Below are positions 1 to 7,154 of a stretch of DNA of 12,574 nt, in pieces. Source of the stretch: Bacillota bacterium (GTDB lineage: Bacteria; Bacillota; UBA4882; UBA8346). The stretch lies in assembly GCA_003501365.1 (NCBI GenBank), contig DNPP01000295.1:2922-15495 (forward strand), in the 5' to 3' direction. The notes below the pieces were generated by a model. The model was given only the letters and a program-made list of their open reading frames with translations, was not told where the DNA came from and ran no database searches. Position 1 is the stretch's first letter; every line of letters starts with the position of its first letter. A program made the position numbers and the translations under genes.

Positions 1-1163
1 TGCAACCGCAAGGGGCCTTGATCGCCATTGATAGCGATACCGGAGCAATTCGGGCATTAGTTGGAGGTAGAGACGCCGCTCGTTCTCAATTTAACCGGGC
101 CGTACAGGCCCATCGTCAACCCGGTTCGGCTTTTAAGCCTATTCTTTACGCTGCAGCCCTAAGTCACGGTTACACATTAGCCAACCAGATCGATTGTGCT
201 CCGGTGACGTATCAATGGGGAAATCATATTTACCGGCCTACCGACGACGGTAAAGAAAACGCCGCCGGTTTGTTATCTTTACGGGATGCTTTAGCCGCTT
301 CCAGTAATGTGGTAGCGGTAAAACTTTTAAATCGAATCGGGACGGCATCGGTCATCAACTTGGCTAAAAGTTTAGGGATTCATTCAGTTTTACCGCCTGA
401 GTTATCTTTAGCGCTTGGTTCCGGAGAAGTAACCCCCCTTGAGCTGGCAGGCGCTTATCTTCCTTTTGCCAATGGCGGCAAAAAAATAGCTCCTACTACC
501 GTCCAGCGAATTTTAAACCGCGAAGGACAGGTCCTTTATCAAGCTCCGACAGAGCATAGTACGATTATTAATCCCGGTGTGGCTTACTTGGTAACGCAAG
601 CTTTAAACGGTGTCTTACACAAAGGGGGAACAGCGGCCAATATCGAAGGAATCCTCGACCGGCCGGCCGCCGGCAAAACCGGGACCACCCAGGACAATCG
701 CGACGCCTGGTTTGTAGGATATACTCCTGAATTATTAACCTGTGTCTATGTGGGCTGTGACCACAACGAGCGCTCGCTTCCCGGCGCCGCCAATACGATC
801 GCGGCTCCAATATGGGCCAATTTCACAGCCCGGGCATTAGCCGGTAAACCCAGCCATGATTTTACGATTCCCAATGATGTTGTCAAAGTCAATATTTGTT
901 CGGAAACCGGCGCCAGGGCCACCGCTTTTTGCCCTCAAAGATCAGAATATTTTATCATTGGCACCGAGCCTACTGAATATTGTGAAAAACACCGCTACAT
1001 CAACCTTGAGGTTTGCAAACGTTCCGGCTTGTTACCGAGCCCCTACTGCCGGGAGCTGGAGATCAGACAATTCCAGTTAGGCCGGCAACCTACCGAAACC
1101 TGCGACATCTGTCGTAAACATACCTATCTTTTTGATTGGCTGCGCCGGATTTTTAGACATTAA
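1..1163 (+). CDS. Class A penicillin-binding protein (PBP1A/MrcA type), C-terminal part, 5' end outside window
   Basis: The frame is open to the left edge (first full codon at base 3), so the glycosyltransferase domain and start lie upstream; the TTG at 18 is internal. The visible part is the transpeptidase domain that cross-links peptidoglycan stems outside the cytoplasmic membrane. Counting the TTG codon as residue 1, all three active-site motifs are present: SAFK with the acyl-accepting Ser37, SSN at 95-97 and KTGT at 220-223, followed by the family's DAWFVGYTPE. The order and spacing match PBP1A rather than a class B enzyme. After the domain (about residue 290) comes a tail with seven cysteines arranged as two similar modules (C294-x10-C305 with PTEYC and H; C333-x10-C344 with PTETCDIC and H), then a basic, aromatic end. 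No good terminator follows the stop. Function is confident; the symbol is not assigned because the N-terminal half is missing. Confidence 0.95.
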   Translation, partial: QPQGALIAIDSDTGAIRALVGGRDAARSQFNRAVQAHRQPGSAFKPILYAAALSHGYTLANQIDCAPVTYQWGNHIYRPTDDGKENAAGLLSLRDALAASSNVVAVKLLNRIGTASVINLAKSLGIHSVLPPELSLALGSGEVTPLELAGAYLPFANGGKKIAPTTVQRILNREGQVLYQAPTEHSTIINPGVAYLVTQALNGVLHKGGTAANIEGILDRPAAGKTGTTQDNRDAWFVGYTPELLTCVYVGCDHNERSLPGAANTIAAPIWANFTARALAGKPSHDFTIPNDVVKVNICSETGARATAFCPQRSEYFIIGTEPTEYCEKHRYINLEVCKRSGLLPSPYCRELEIRQFQLGRQPTETCDICRKHTYLFDWLRRIFRH

Positions 1164-1286
1164 TATAAAAAACAATCATTATGATTTGATGAAAGTCATT
1201 AGCCAAGTCTATCGTAGAGTCTAGCTGCAGCCATCCTTTTTTGGAAGTTTTCATTGAAAAGTTCTTCCCGACCATGCGCTGGTGAA

Positions 1287-1323
1287 TATATTATAATCAG
1301 TTATCAGAGCAAAAACGGGAGGA
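1287..1323 (+). promoter_or_regulatory. Candidate promoter -10 and ribosome site for the small gene at 1330
   Basis: A perfect TATAAT lies at 1292-1297, and GGGAGGA at 1317-1323 is followed by a 6-base spacer to the TTG start. The -35 is poor: CCGACC at 1268-1273 with an 18-base spacer matches only three consensus bases. The ribosome site is convincing, the promoter less so. Confidence 0.4.
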
Positions 1324-1329
1324 ATTACT

Positions 1330-1644
1330 TTGGAATCCGACAAAAATATCCCCATTGATGAATTGGCATTATTATGGGTCTCGACTATGATTCACTACAC
1401 TAAAGTAATCCCTGACCGACTGGGAGAAGATTACGCTCTCAAGAGCATCATCGAACAAGATCTTTCCCAGTTCCGGGCGATTGCATCCCAGTTGGAGATG
1501 CTCTTCTGTACCCGCCCCGCAGACTCCTGGGCCAAATACCTCTGGCGCCAAAATTTTGTCCTTTATTTGGTTCAAATCATCCGCCGCTCACAAATTTTCT
1601 TTCAACACCTCTCGGGACATTATTTAAAGATCCAGCTACCCTAA
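1330..1644 (+). CDS. Small helical protein of unknown function (104 aa)
   Basis: I do not recognise this protein. It starts at TTG and is supported by a strong ribosome site, GGGAGGA, six bases upstream, and by a TATAAT box about 30 bases further up. The sequence has no signal peptide and no cysteine or histidine metal motif. It is rich in Leu, Ile, Gln, Tyr and Trp with amphipathic helical patterning (for example residues 36-60 and 72-95) and a short hydrophobic run, NFVLYLVQII, at 75-84. It therefore looks like a small all-helical cytosolic or membrane-associated protein. It sits alone between the PBP gene and the LysM/SleB hydrolase on the same strand, with gaps of 166 and 239 bases, so an operon with either is not evident. 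The gene could be lineage-specific. Its reality rests mainly on the ribosome site and start context. Confidence 0.65.
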   Translation: MESDKNIPIDELALLWVSTMIHYTKVIPDRLGEDYALKSIIEQDLSQFRAIASQLEMLFCTRPADSWAKYLWRQNFVLYLVQIIRRSQIFFQHLSGHYLKIQLP

Positions 1645-1883
1645 ATACTGCCTCTTTTAACAATCCCCAGTTAATTTGGGTATCCACTGTTTTCCACAAG
1701 GAACTTCCCAAACTTTAAAGAAATTGCTAGTACTAGAAAAAGCCTGACAGGTTGGATTCATTTCCCAGATAAACAATACTGCCACGGTATCTTATTCATT
1801 GCAGCTCTATTTCTATCCTTCTTCGCACCAACATTGGCAGCCCTACTTTTTGCCCGCACCGTGGACAAAAAGGAGCTCAAATC

Positions 1884-2837
1884 ATGCACTTGAAGAAAAG
1901 ACTGGTTTACGGATTAATTTTAGGTTTCTTTATGTTTAGCGCTGCTGTTGCCTATGGACAAGTCTACTATGTTCAACCGGGGGATTCTCTTTACAGTATT
2001 GCGGCACGTTATGGCATATCCAGCTCAGTATTACAACAGTCGAACGGTCTCGGTAGTAACCAAATATATCCCGGACAAGCTCTGAGCATCGCCACCCAAG
2101 GGGCTAACAGCCCTACTGGTTTTTCTTATACAGTTCTGTCAGGCGATAGTCTCTTTTTATTAGCGCAACGATTCGGAGTTAGTATTGATTCTATCAAAAG
2201 TAGTAACAACCTGTCGAGTAATTATCTATGGGCGGGCAAGCAGTTAATTATTCCCGGCGCTAAAGTTCACCCATCCTCCAGTAATAGCAGTTATCAAGTA
2301 CAAGCCGGTGATTCACTGTTTCTGATTGCTCAGCGTTATGGCGTTTCGGTTGATATGTTGCGGGCAGCCAATAATCTAAGCGCCAATGCAGCCATTTACC
2401 CAAACCAGACTCTGACCATACCGAAGGTGCTAACAAGCAGCGGTTCCAGTTCTAGCGGTTTACAACTGAGTCAAAGTGATCTTAACCTCTTGGCATGTTT
2501 AGTCACTGCCGAGTCCGACGGAGAACCATTTGAAGGACAAGTTGCCGTTGCCGCAACTATTTTGAACCGTTTACGGGATCCGCTTTATCCCAAAACGATT
2601 GCCGGAATCATTTATCAAGTAGACAATGGCCGCTATCAGTACAGCCCGGTTTTGGACGGCCGAATCAATGGAACAGCCAGCGCCAGCGCATACCGCGCAG
2701 TCCAATTGGCCTGTTCCGGCTGGGACCCTAGTAATGGCGCCAATGGTTTTTACAACCCCGCTAAAACAAGTAATCAATGGGTGGTCTCACAGCCTGTAAC
2801 CATAACTATCGGTAATCATGTCTTTTTTAATTCGTAA
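1884..2837 (+). CDS. Secreted cell-wall hydrolase: signal peptide, three LysM domains, SleB/CwlJ-type hydrolase_2 domain
   Basis: The 317-residue product has a signal peptide (KKR start, hydrophobic 8-20, likely cleavage after AYG at about 25). Three LysM peptidoglycan-binding domains follow at about 28-70, 81-124 and 137-180, each beginning with a Y-x-V-x-x-GDSL pattern, joined by Ser-rich linkers (130-136, 184-195). The C-terminal domain (about 198-317) is of the SleB/CwlJ family, with the conserved segment TAESDGEPFEGQVAVA containing the likely catalytic Glu210, then ILNR, GW-DPS-GA, FYNP and the closing IGNHVFFN. In spore formers this family degrades cortex muramic-lactam peptidoglycan at germination, but LysM-SleB proteins also act in vegetative wall turnover, and the sequence does not decide. 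The start is fixed by AAGGAG at 1870-1875, eight bases before ATG. It ends in an intrinsic terminator and looks like a single-gene unit. Confidence 0.92.
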   Translation: MHLKKRLVYGLILGFFMFSAAVAYGQVYYVQPGDSLYSIAARYGISSSVLQQSNGLGSNQIYPGQALSIATQGANSPTGFSYTVLSGDSLFLLAQRFGVSIDSIKSSNNLSSNYLWAGKQLIIPGAKVHPSSSNSSYQVQAGDSLFLIAQRYGVSVDMLRAANNLSANAAIYPNQTLTIPKVLTSSGSSSSGLQLSQSDLNLLACLVTAESDGEPFEGQVAVAATILNRLRDPLYPKTIAGIIYQVDNGRYQYSPVLDGRINGTASASAYRAVQLACSGWDPSNGANGFYNPAKTSNQWVVSQPVTITIGNHVFFNS

Positions 2838-2883
2838 TCAAACCTGAATTTTAAGTCTATATATCCCATATTAAAATGGCATT

Positions 2884-2936
2884 GGAAAGGGACTATCTCA
2901 TTTGTTTGAGAGAGCCCCTTTCCCTTTTCTTTTTTC
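2884..2936 (+). terminator. Strong intrinsic terminator of the LysM/SleB gene
   Basis: The 17-base arms at 2884-2900 and 2907-2923 pair with two mismatches around the loop TTTGTT, and a T-rich tail (TTTT C TTTTTT) follows. It lies 46 bases after the stop codon. Confidence 0.88.
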
Positions 2937-3012
2937 TAATTTGCCCCTCCCCTCCGAGATTAGCATTAATGCACTGATTTTCAGATCTTCATGGTAAAAA
3001 AAATCATTTTAA

Positions 3013-3138
3013 CCTGAATCCGGCAAGTAACTTCAAAAGCGTTTCAATTCGTAACTTGACAAATTCTGTAGAAAACCCGATCCGGCCAATTTTTCTGCGT
3101 CTTTTCAGAAAAATTGCAATGTACTTGCCGGATCGAGG
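3013..3138. repeat. Nested inverted repeat with alternative pairings (126 bases)
   Basis: ATCCGGCAAGTA at 3018-3029 is repeated exactly in inverse as TACTTGCCGGAT at 3122-3133. With flanking bases, the ends 3013-3033 and 3118-3138 match at about 17 of 21 positions. Inside is a perfect 11-base-pair hairpin (3087-3097 with 3106-3116, 8-base loop). Directly upstream of that hairpin, GATCCGGC at 3079-3086 can also pair with GCCGGATC at 3127-3134. The right arm therefore has two competing partners. The structure could be a small MITE-like palindromic element or part of a leader RNA. Confidence 0.6.
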
Positions 3139-3160
3139 CTTAAATTACACCTATACTTTC

Positions 3161-3225
3161 TGGAAAGTATTGACGATATATTATATAAAGTGTCATTGTT
3201 AAATGTATTTTTTAAAGGCGGGTGA
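3161..3225 (+). promoter_or_regulatory. Candidate promoter and ribosome site of the TPR gene
   Basis: TGGAAA at 3161-3166 and TATAAA at 3184-3189 are spaced by 17 bases. A second possible -35, TTGACG, lies at 3170-3175 but has no good -10 at the right distance. The ribosome site is GGCGGGTGA at 3217-3225, a little far (12 bases) from the ATG at 3238. An in-frame TGA at 3223-3225 excludes any upstream start. Confidence 0.35.
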
Positions 3226-3237
3226 CTTGGTTTTATC

Positions 3238-5856
3238 ATGGAAAATCTTGGACTTGCAATTATTAATCCCAAAAGTCCCTGGTTTATGGGGATTGTGAGC
3301 GGAACCGTATTGGTGATGATAGGGGTTGTTTTCTTCTCCCTCTCTGAATATCGCAAGCGCAAAATCAAACTGGCCCATCGGAAGATGATTTTGGAAAATG
3401 CCGATCACTTACTGGAAGACGGAATGGTTGAAGATGCATTGGCAATCTATACCGACCTGTTAACCCAAATATCTCGTATCCGGGAGTCAAAAGTTTACGC
3501 ACATGTGAAACACTATGAAGGAATTTGTTACAAGCATCTGGCTTCATCGAAAGAACCGGCAGAAAACCTTAAGAAAGCAATCCTGTGTTATGAAGAAGCG
3601 GTGAAAATTCTTGACTTGAGTAAAGATCCGCTGGAGTATTCTAAAATAAAAAATGATCTCGGTGCCGCTTATGGGACTTTGGCCGAACTTGAAGATAAGG
3701 AAAACAATGTAGCTAAAGCGATCAAAGCTTGTGAAGAATCCTTAAAATTCTTCACCGCCAAAAAATATCCGCTGATGTATGCCACTATTCAGTATAACCT
3801 TGGGTTCTCCTATGAGACATTAGCCAAACTCCGTGATAACAATAAAGAATATCATTATCTAAAGGCATCCCAATGCCTGGAGGAAGCGATTAAAACTTTT
3901 GACTTTGAAAATCACTCGTTAGATTATTGTAAAGCACAACAAACTCTGGTAAACTGCTATAAAAATTTAGCGGATTTCCGGGATAAACAAGAAAACCTGG
4001 GAAAATGCATTCAGGCTTCCGAAGAAGCAGCCAAATTAATCACTTTTGAACAGTATCCCATGTTATATGCAGAAAACCAATTAAATGCAGGCTTAGCCTA
4101 TTGTGCCTTAGCCGAATTTCAGGAACCCGCTGAAACCTATCCCAAAGCGCTCAAAGCTTTAAACGAGGCCTTGCGGTCTTATACCTTCGAAGCCAATCCC
4201 CTCGAATATGCCAATATTCAAAACGAACTCAGCACGGTATACATCCAACTGGGACAGTTGCAAGATAAGGAAGAAAACCTTGGTCATGCTGTTCAAGCAT
4301 GTCGTGAAGCGTTAAAGGTATATAATGGCGCCAAATATCCTTTAAATTATGCTAAAATTCAATTTAATTTAGGTTCCGCTTACAGCATTCTTTCCGATAT
4401 CCAAAATAAAGAAGACAATTTAATGAAAGCCATCGCTGCATTTGAAGAAGCTCTTAAAGTTTATACTCCCCAAAGTTACCCGGAGATTTACGCCTCGACC
4501 GAGTTAAATCTAGGTATTTTTTATCTGGCCTTGGCCGATGCGAACGACCGGGAGGACAACCTAGTTAAAGCGGTTGAGTGTTTTGAAGCGGCGGCAGGAC
4601 TCTTTACAATTGAAAATACTCCCAAAGAATACGCTACAGCTCGGCAGTTTCTAGGTGATACCTGTTTGCAATTGGCGGGATTCCATGATAAGCAGCTAAA
4701 TATCTCTAAAGCGGTAAAAGCGTTTCGGGAGAGCCTCAAACTCTACGACATTGAAACCGAACCGCAAGAGTACGCTAAAATGCAGATAAGTTACGGCAGC
4801 GCCCTTACGGAATTGGCAAAATTCAGTGATCCGCAGAATAATACTTTAACTGCAGGAGAAGCTTTTGGAGAAGCGTTAAAGATTTATACTTTGGAAGGAA
4901 ATCCGGCCGAATATGCCGCCGCCAAGGTAGGTCTGGCCGAATCGCAACAAGTTGCAGCCGAAATCCAAAACAAACAAGAGAATATTACCAATGCAATTGC
5001 TAATTATGAAGACGCCCTAAAGGTTCATACCGAAGAAGCGAATCCTCAGGAATATGCCAAAATCCAAAGCAAAACCGGTAAGGCTTGCCGTGCGCTCTCC
5101 CAAACTTTTAATAAAGAAGGAAACCTGTCGCGAGCAATCAAAGCCCATCAAGAGGCCTTGAAGTTCTATGATTTGGAAAACACTCCCTTTGAATTTGCAG
5201 ATACTCAGAATGATTTAGGCAACGCGTATATGGATATGGCCGAGGTCAAAGAGAAAGAGTTTCATCTTACCAAAGCAATGAAGGCCTTTGAGGAAGTCAT
5301 TAAGATTTATACTTTCTGGGATTACCCACTGGAATATGCGGAAACGCGCAGTGTGATGGCAAATGCCTTTGTTCATCTAGCTGAAGTACAAGAACCGGAT
5401 GATAATTTGCGTAAAGCCATCCAGGCTTACGAAGAAGTGCTAAAAGTATACCTGCCCGATCAATATCCGGTTGATTATGCAACCATTATTAATAATATCG
5501 GGGTTGCTTACAAATCGATAGCCGAATCTTTGAACATGTACAATTACCCTTCGGTTGCCGAATTTCAGCAAAACAAAACCGACAAACTTAATAACGCCAT
5601 CAATGCCTTCGGAGAAGCCTTACAGGTCTTTACCATGAAAAAATACCCCCTCGATTACGCGATGACTCAGAATAACCTGGGCACGGTTTATAGCTTGTTG
5701 GCAGCTATTGATGAAAATTCCGAAGACTATGTGAAAAAGGCGATTGAGGCGTATGAGGAAGCATTAAAAGTCTATAAGCCGGAAGTCGACGCCGTTCTTA
5801 ATAAAAAAGTCAAAGCCAATCTTTCAAAGTTAAAGCAACGGTTTAATCAAGAATAA
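3238..5856 (+). CDS. Membrane-anchored long TPR-like repeat protein (872 aa, 47-residue repeats)
   Basis: The protein has one N-terminal membrane segment (about 16-35, followed by the basic EYRKRKIK) and no cleavable signal peptide. A short helical TPR-like hairpin (about 45-125) leads into a solenoid to residue 848. The repeat is 47 residues, with consensus P-L-x-YA-x-x-Q-x-NLG-x-x-Y-x-x-LA near its start and KAI-x-A-x-EEALKVYT near its end. Anchor positions are 131, 178, then 227, 274, 321, 368, 415, 462, 509, 556, 603, 650, 697 and 744, followed by 804 and 848. Two insertions break the register: two residues near 202 and 13 near 766-778. This repeat type occurs in large TPR proteins of cyanobacteria, Chloroflexi and some Firmicutes, often with CHAT or NB-ARC domains; no enzymatic domain is visible here. 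By the positive-inside rule the basic stretch after the membrane segment suggests a cytoplasmic solenoid, acting as a protein-binding scaffold. The partner is unknown. Confidence 0.88.
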   Translation: MENLGLAIINPKSPWFMGIVSGTVLVMIGVVFFSLSEYRKRKIKLAHRKMILENADHLLEDGMVEDALAIYTDLLTQISRIRESKVYAHVKHYEGICYKHLASSKEPAENLKKAILCYEEAVKILDLSKDPLEYSKIKNDLGAAYGTLAELEDKENNVAKAIKACEESLKFFTAKKYPLMYATIQYNLGFSYETLAKLRDNNKEYHYLKASQCLEEAIKTFDFENHSLDYCKAQQTLVNCYKNLADFRDKQENLGKCIQASEEAAKLITFEQYPMLYAENQLNAGLAYCALAEFQEPAETYPKALKALNEALRSYTFEANPLEYANIQNELSTVYIQLGQLQDKEENLGHAVQACREALKVYNGAKYPLNYAKIQFNLGSAYSILSDIQNKEDNLMKAIAAFEEALKVYTPQSYPEIYASTELNLGIFYLALADANDREDNLVKAVECFEAAAGLFTIENTPKEYATARQFLGDTCLQLAGFHDKQLNISKAVKAFRESLKLYDIETEPQEYAKMQISYGSALTELAKFSDPQNNTLTAGEAFGEALKIYTLEGNPAEYAAAKVGLAESQQVAAEIQNKQENITNAIANYEDALKVHTEEANPQEYAKIQSKTGKACRALSQTFNKEGNLSRAIKAHQEALKFYDLENTPFEFADTQNDLGNAYMDMAEVKEKEFHLTKAMKAFEEVIKIYTFWDYPLEYAETRSVMANAFVHLAEVQEPDDNLRKAIQAYEEVLKVYLPDQYPVDYATIINNIGVAYKSIAESLNMYNYPSVAEFQQNKTDKLNNAINAFGEALQVFTMKKYPLDYAMTQNNLGTVYSLLAAIDENSEDYVKKAIEAYEEALKVYKPEVDAVLNKKVKANLSKLKQRFNQE

Positions 5857-5870
5857 TAAATCGGAGGGCG

Positions 5871-5900
5871 GAGGGCGGACAGCGGTCCGCCCTCTTTGTC
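5871..5900 (+). terminator. GC-rich terminator hairpin between convergent genes
   Basis: A perfect 10-base-pair stem (GAGGGCGGAC and GTCCGCCCTC) closes the loop AGCG 15 bases after the TPR stop codon. The T-tract on the + strand is short (TTTGTC). On the - strand an AT-rich run follows a little further on, so the hairpin may act in both directions, also ending the export operon. Confidence 0.65.
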
Positions 5901-5970
5901 GGTATTGCTGAAGTTGACCGTAAGCAAGCCGATTGACCTAACCCTATTCCCATTGACACCAATGACCGGC

Positions 5971-5996
5971 AGCTGAATTTTAGACAAAATTCAGCT
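5971..5996. repeat. Perfect 11-bp hairpin spanning the stop codon of the ABC permease gene
   Basis: AGCTGAATTTT at 5971-5981 and AAAATTCAGCT at 5986-5996 form a perfect inverted repeat with loop AGAC. It covers the permease stop (5991-5993). There is no T-tract on either side, so it is more likely an mRNA 3'-end stabilising structure or a weak terminator than a classical terminator. Confidence 0.55.
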
Positions 5997-7154
5997 TCTC
6001 CGAAGCATATGACGTTGTAACATGAATGCGGTCAACGGAAGACAGATCATGACGAAGATCCCCAAGATGACGAATTGGGGCCAAACGACATCAAAACCTG
6101 CTCCCATGTATACAATTCTACGGATTGCATCTAGAAAATGGGTCAAAGGCAAGAGTTTCGACAAAATCTGAATTGGAAAAGGCATACTAAGATAAGGCCA
6201 TGTCCATCCGGAAATCAAGAAAGAAGGCATTGCAATCAGCATCGAGATTTCAATTGCCTGGGGCGTTGATGTGGTTACGATGGAAATCGCCATCCCCAAA
6301 GCCAACATGACCAAGATAAACAATAGATTGACTATCAGAAACAATAACGGGCTGCCGTGCATCGGCATTCCAAAACAACTAAAACCAAGGCCGAACATTA
6401 CCATGGCATCGATGCAATAAATGATAAAGTAAACCGATAGTTTCCCCATTAAAATTTCAAAAGCGCTTAGCTTGGAAAAAGCTAAATGCCGCCAACTTCC
6501 CGATTCTTTCTCTTTAATAAACGAGAGTGCAACTCCCAAAAGTGTAATTTGTTGAAGGACCGTTCCCAGGAGGCCCAATAACATAAATACCAAATAACTG
6601 GTGCTTGGATTGTACCAATATCTTGAGCGAAAACTTAACGCAGTCACGGCTTGGTAGGCTTTCTGTTCCGGAACTCCATAACCTTGGATAATTTTCATGG
6701 TAATACCTCCCGATATAGTCGGTATCACCTGCGCCGCCACATTGGCCAAGGTATTCATGGTCAAAATATTGGTACCGTTAAAGATTAACGCCACTTCGCG
6801 AGATTTCCCGGACTTTACATCCTGCTGCAAATTAGGAGGTATGACAATTACCGACAATACCTTTTCCGATTGCATCAAATGTTCGATTTCCCGATAATTA
6901 TTGCAAACAGTGGTAATCTTAAAGCGCTCCGAATCGGAAAATGCCTGGATGATTGTCCGGCTTAGCTCGGATTGATCCTGGTCATACACAGCCACCGGTA
7001 AATTCGTCACTTTCTGTTCAATATACAAAAACCCGAACAATGCTACGAATGCCAGCGGGGCTAAAAAAGCGATGGAGCAAACAATTTTATCCCTGAATAT
7101 ATGCAGAAACTCTTTTTGCATTACAGCCCCAACCCGGTTCCATCTGCTTCTCAT
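5991..7154 (-). CDS. ABC-2 type transporter permease (YbhS/YbhR-like)
   Basis: This 387-residue inner-membrane subunit is the last gene of the export operon. Its topology is that of the ABC-2 drug/polymer exporter family: TM1 at about 26-46, a large extracytoplasmic domain at 49-185 (beginning with PVAVYDQDQSELS, typical of this family), then five membrane segments at about 187-212, 240-262, 268-292, 302-318 and 358-378. Between TM2 and TM3 lies the cytoplasmic coupling segment IKEKESGSWRHLAFSKLSA, corresponding to the family's E-K-E-x-G-T-x-E-x-L motif. The ATG overlaps the TGA of the upstream ATPase gene by one base (TGATG), indicating translational coupling, and GAGGGGG lies seven bases upstream. 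It presumably dimerises and, with the ATPase, passes substrate to the adaptor and outer-membrane channel. The substrate is unknown; E. coli YbhFSR has been linked to drug and cation export. Confidence 0.92.
   Translation of the reverse strand: MRSRWNRVGAVMQKEFLHIFRDKIVCSIAFLAPLAFVALFGFLYIEQKVTNLPVAVYDQDQSELSRTIIQAFSDSERFKITTVCNNYREIEHLMQSEKVLSVIVIPPNLQQDVKSGKSREVALIFNGTNILTMNTLANVAAQVIPTISGGITMKIIQGYGVPEQKAYQAVTALSFRSRYWYNPSTSYLVFMLLGLLGTVLQQITLLGVALSFIKEKESGSWRHLAFSKLSAFEILMGKLSVYFIIYCIDAMVMFGLGFSCFGMPMHGSPLLFLIVNLLFILVMLALGMAISIVTTSTPQAIEISMLIAMPSFLISGWTWPYLSMPFPIQILSKLLPLTHFLDAIRRIVYMGAGFDVVWPQFVILGIFVMICLPLTAFMLQRHMLRRS

Larger units (their letters stand above)
2838..3237. other. 400-base intergenic region: terminator, nested inverted repeats, TPR-gene promoter
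   Basis: No credible gene was found here on either strand. The left end holds the terminator of the hydrolase gene. From 3013 to 3138 lies a nested set of inverted repeats (listed separately). The last 80 bases are AT-rich and hold the likely promoter of the TPR gene. The stretch 2940-3010 is AT-rich with no feature I can name. Confidence 0.7.

Noticed and set aside
1174..1186. Palindrome AATCAT-T-ATGATT just after the PBP stop, reminiscent of Fur/PerR boxes
   Set aside because: It matches only a 6-1-6 AT-rich palindrome, lies downstream of a gene, and has no promoter at a suitable distance.
1727..1736. Perfect 10-base palindrome CTAGTACTAG
   Set aside because: Short and isolated; expected by chance in a window of this size, with no paired site or promoter next to it.
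1675..1893. Open frame of 73 codons encoding a hydrophobic segment that overlaps the start of the LysM/SleB gene
   Set aside because: It has no ATG, GTG or TTG start before the hydrophobic part and no ribosome site. A T-rich stretch easily gives an open hydrophobic frame by chance. It is in the same frame as the gene at 1330 but separated from it by two stop codons.
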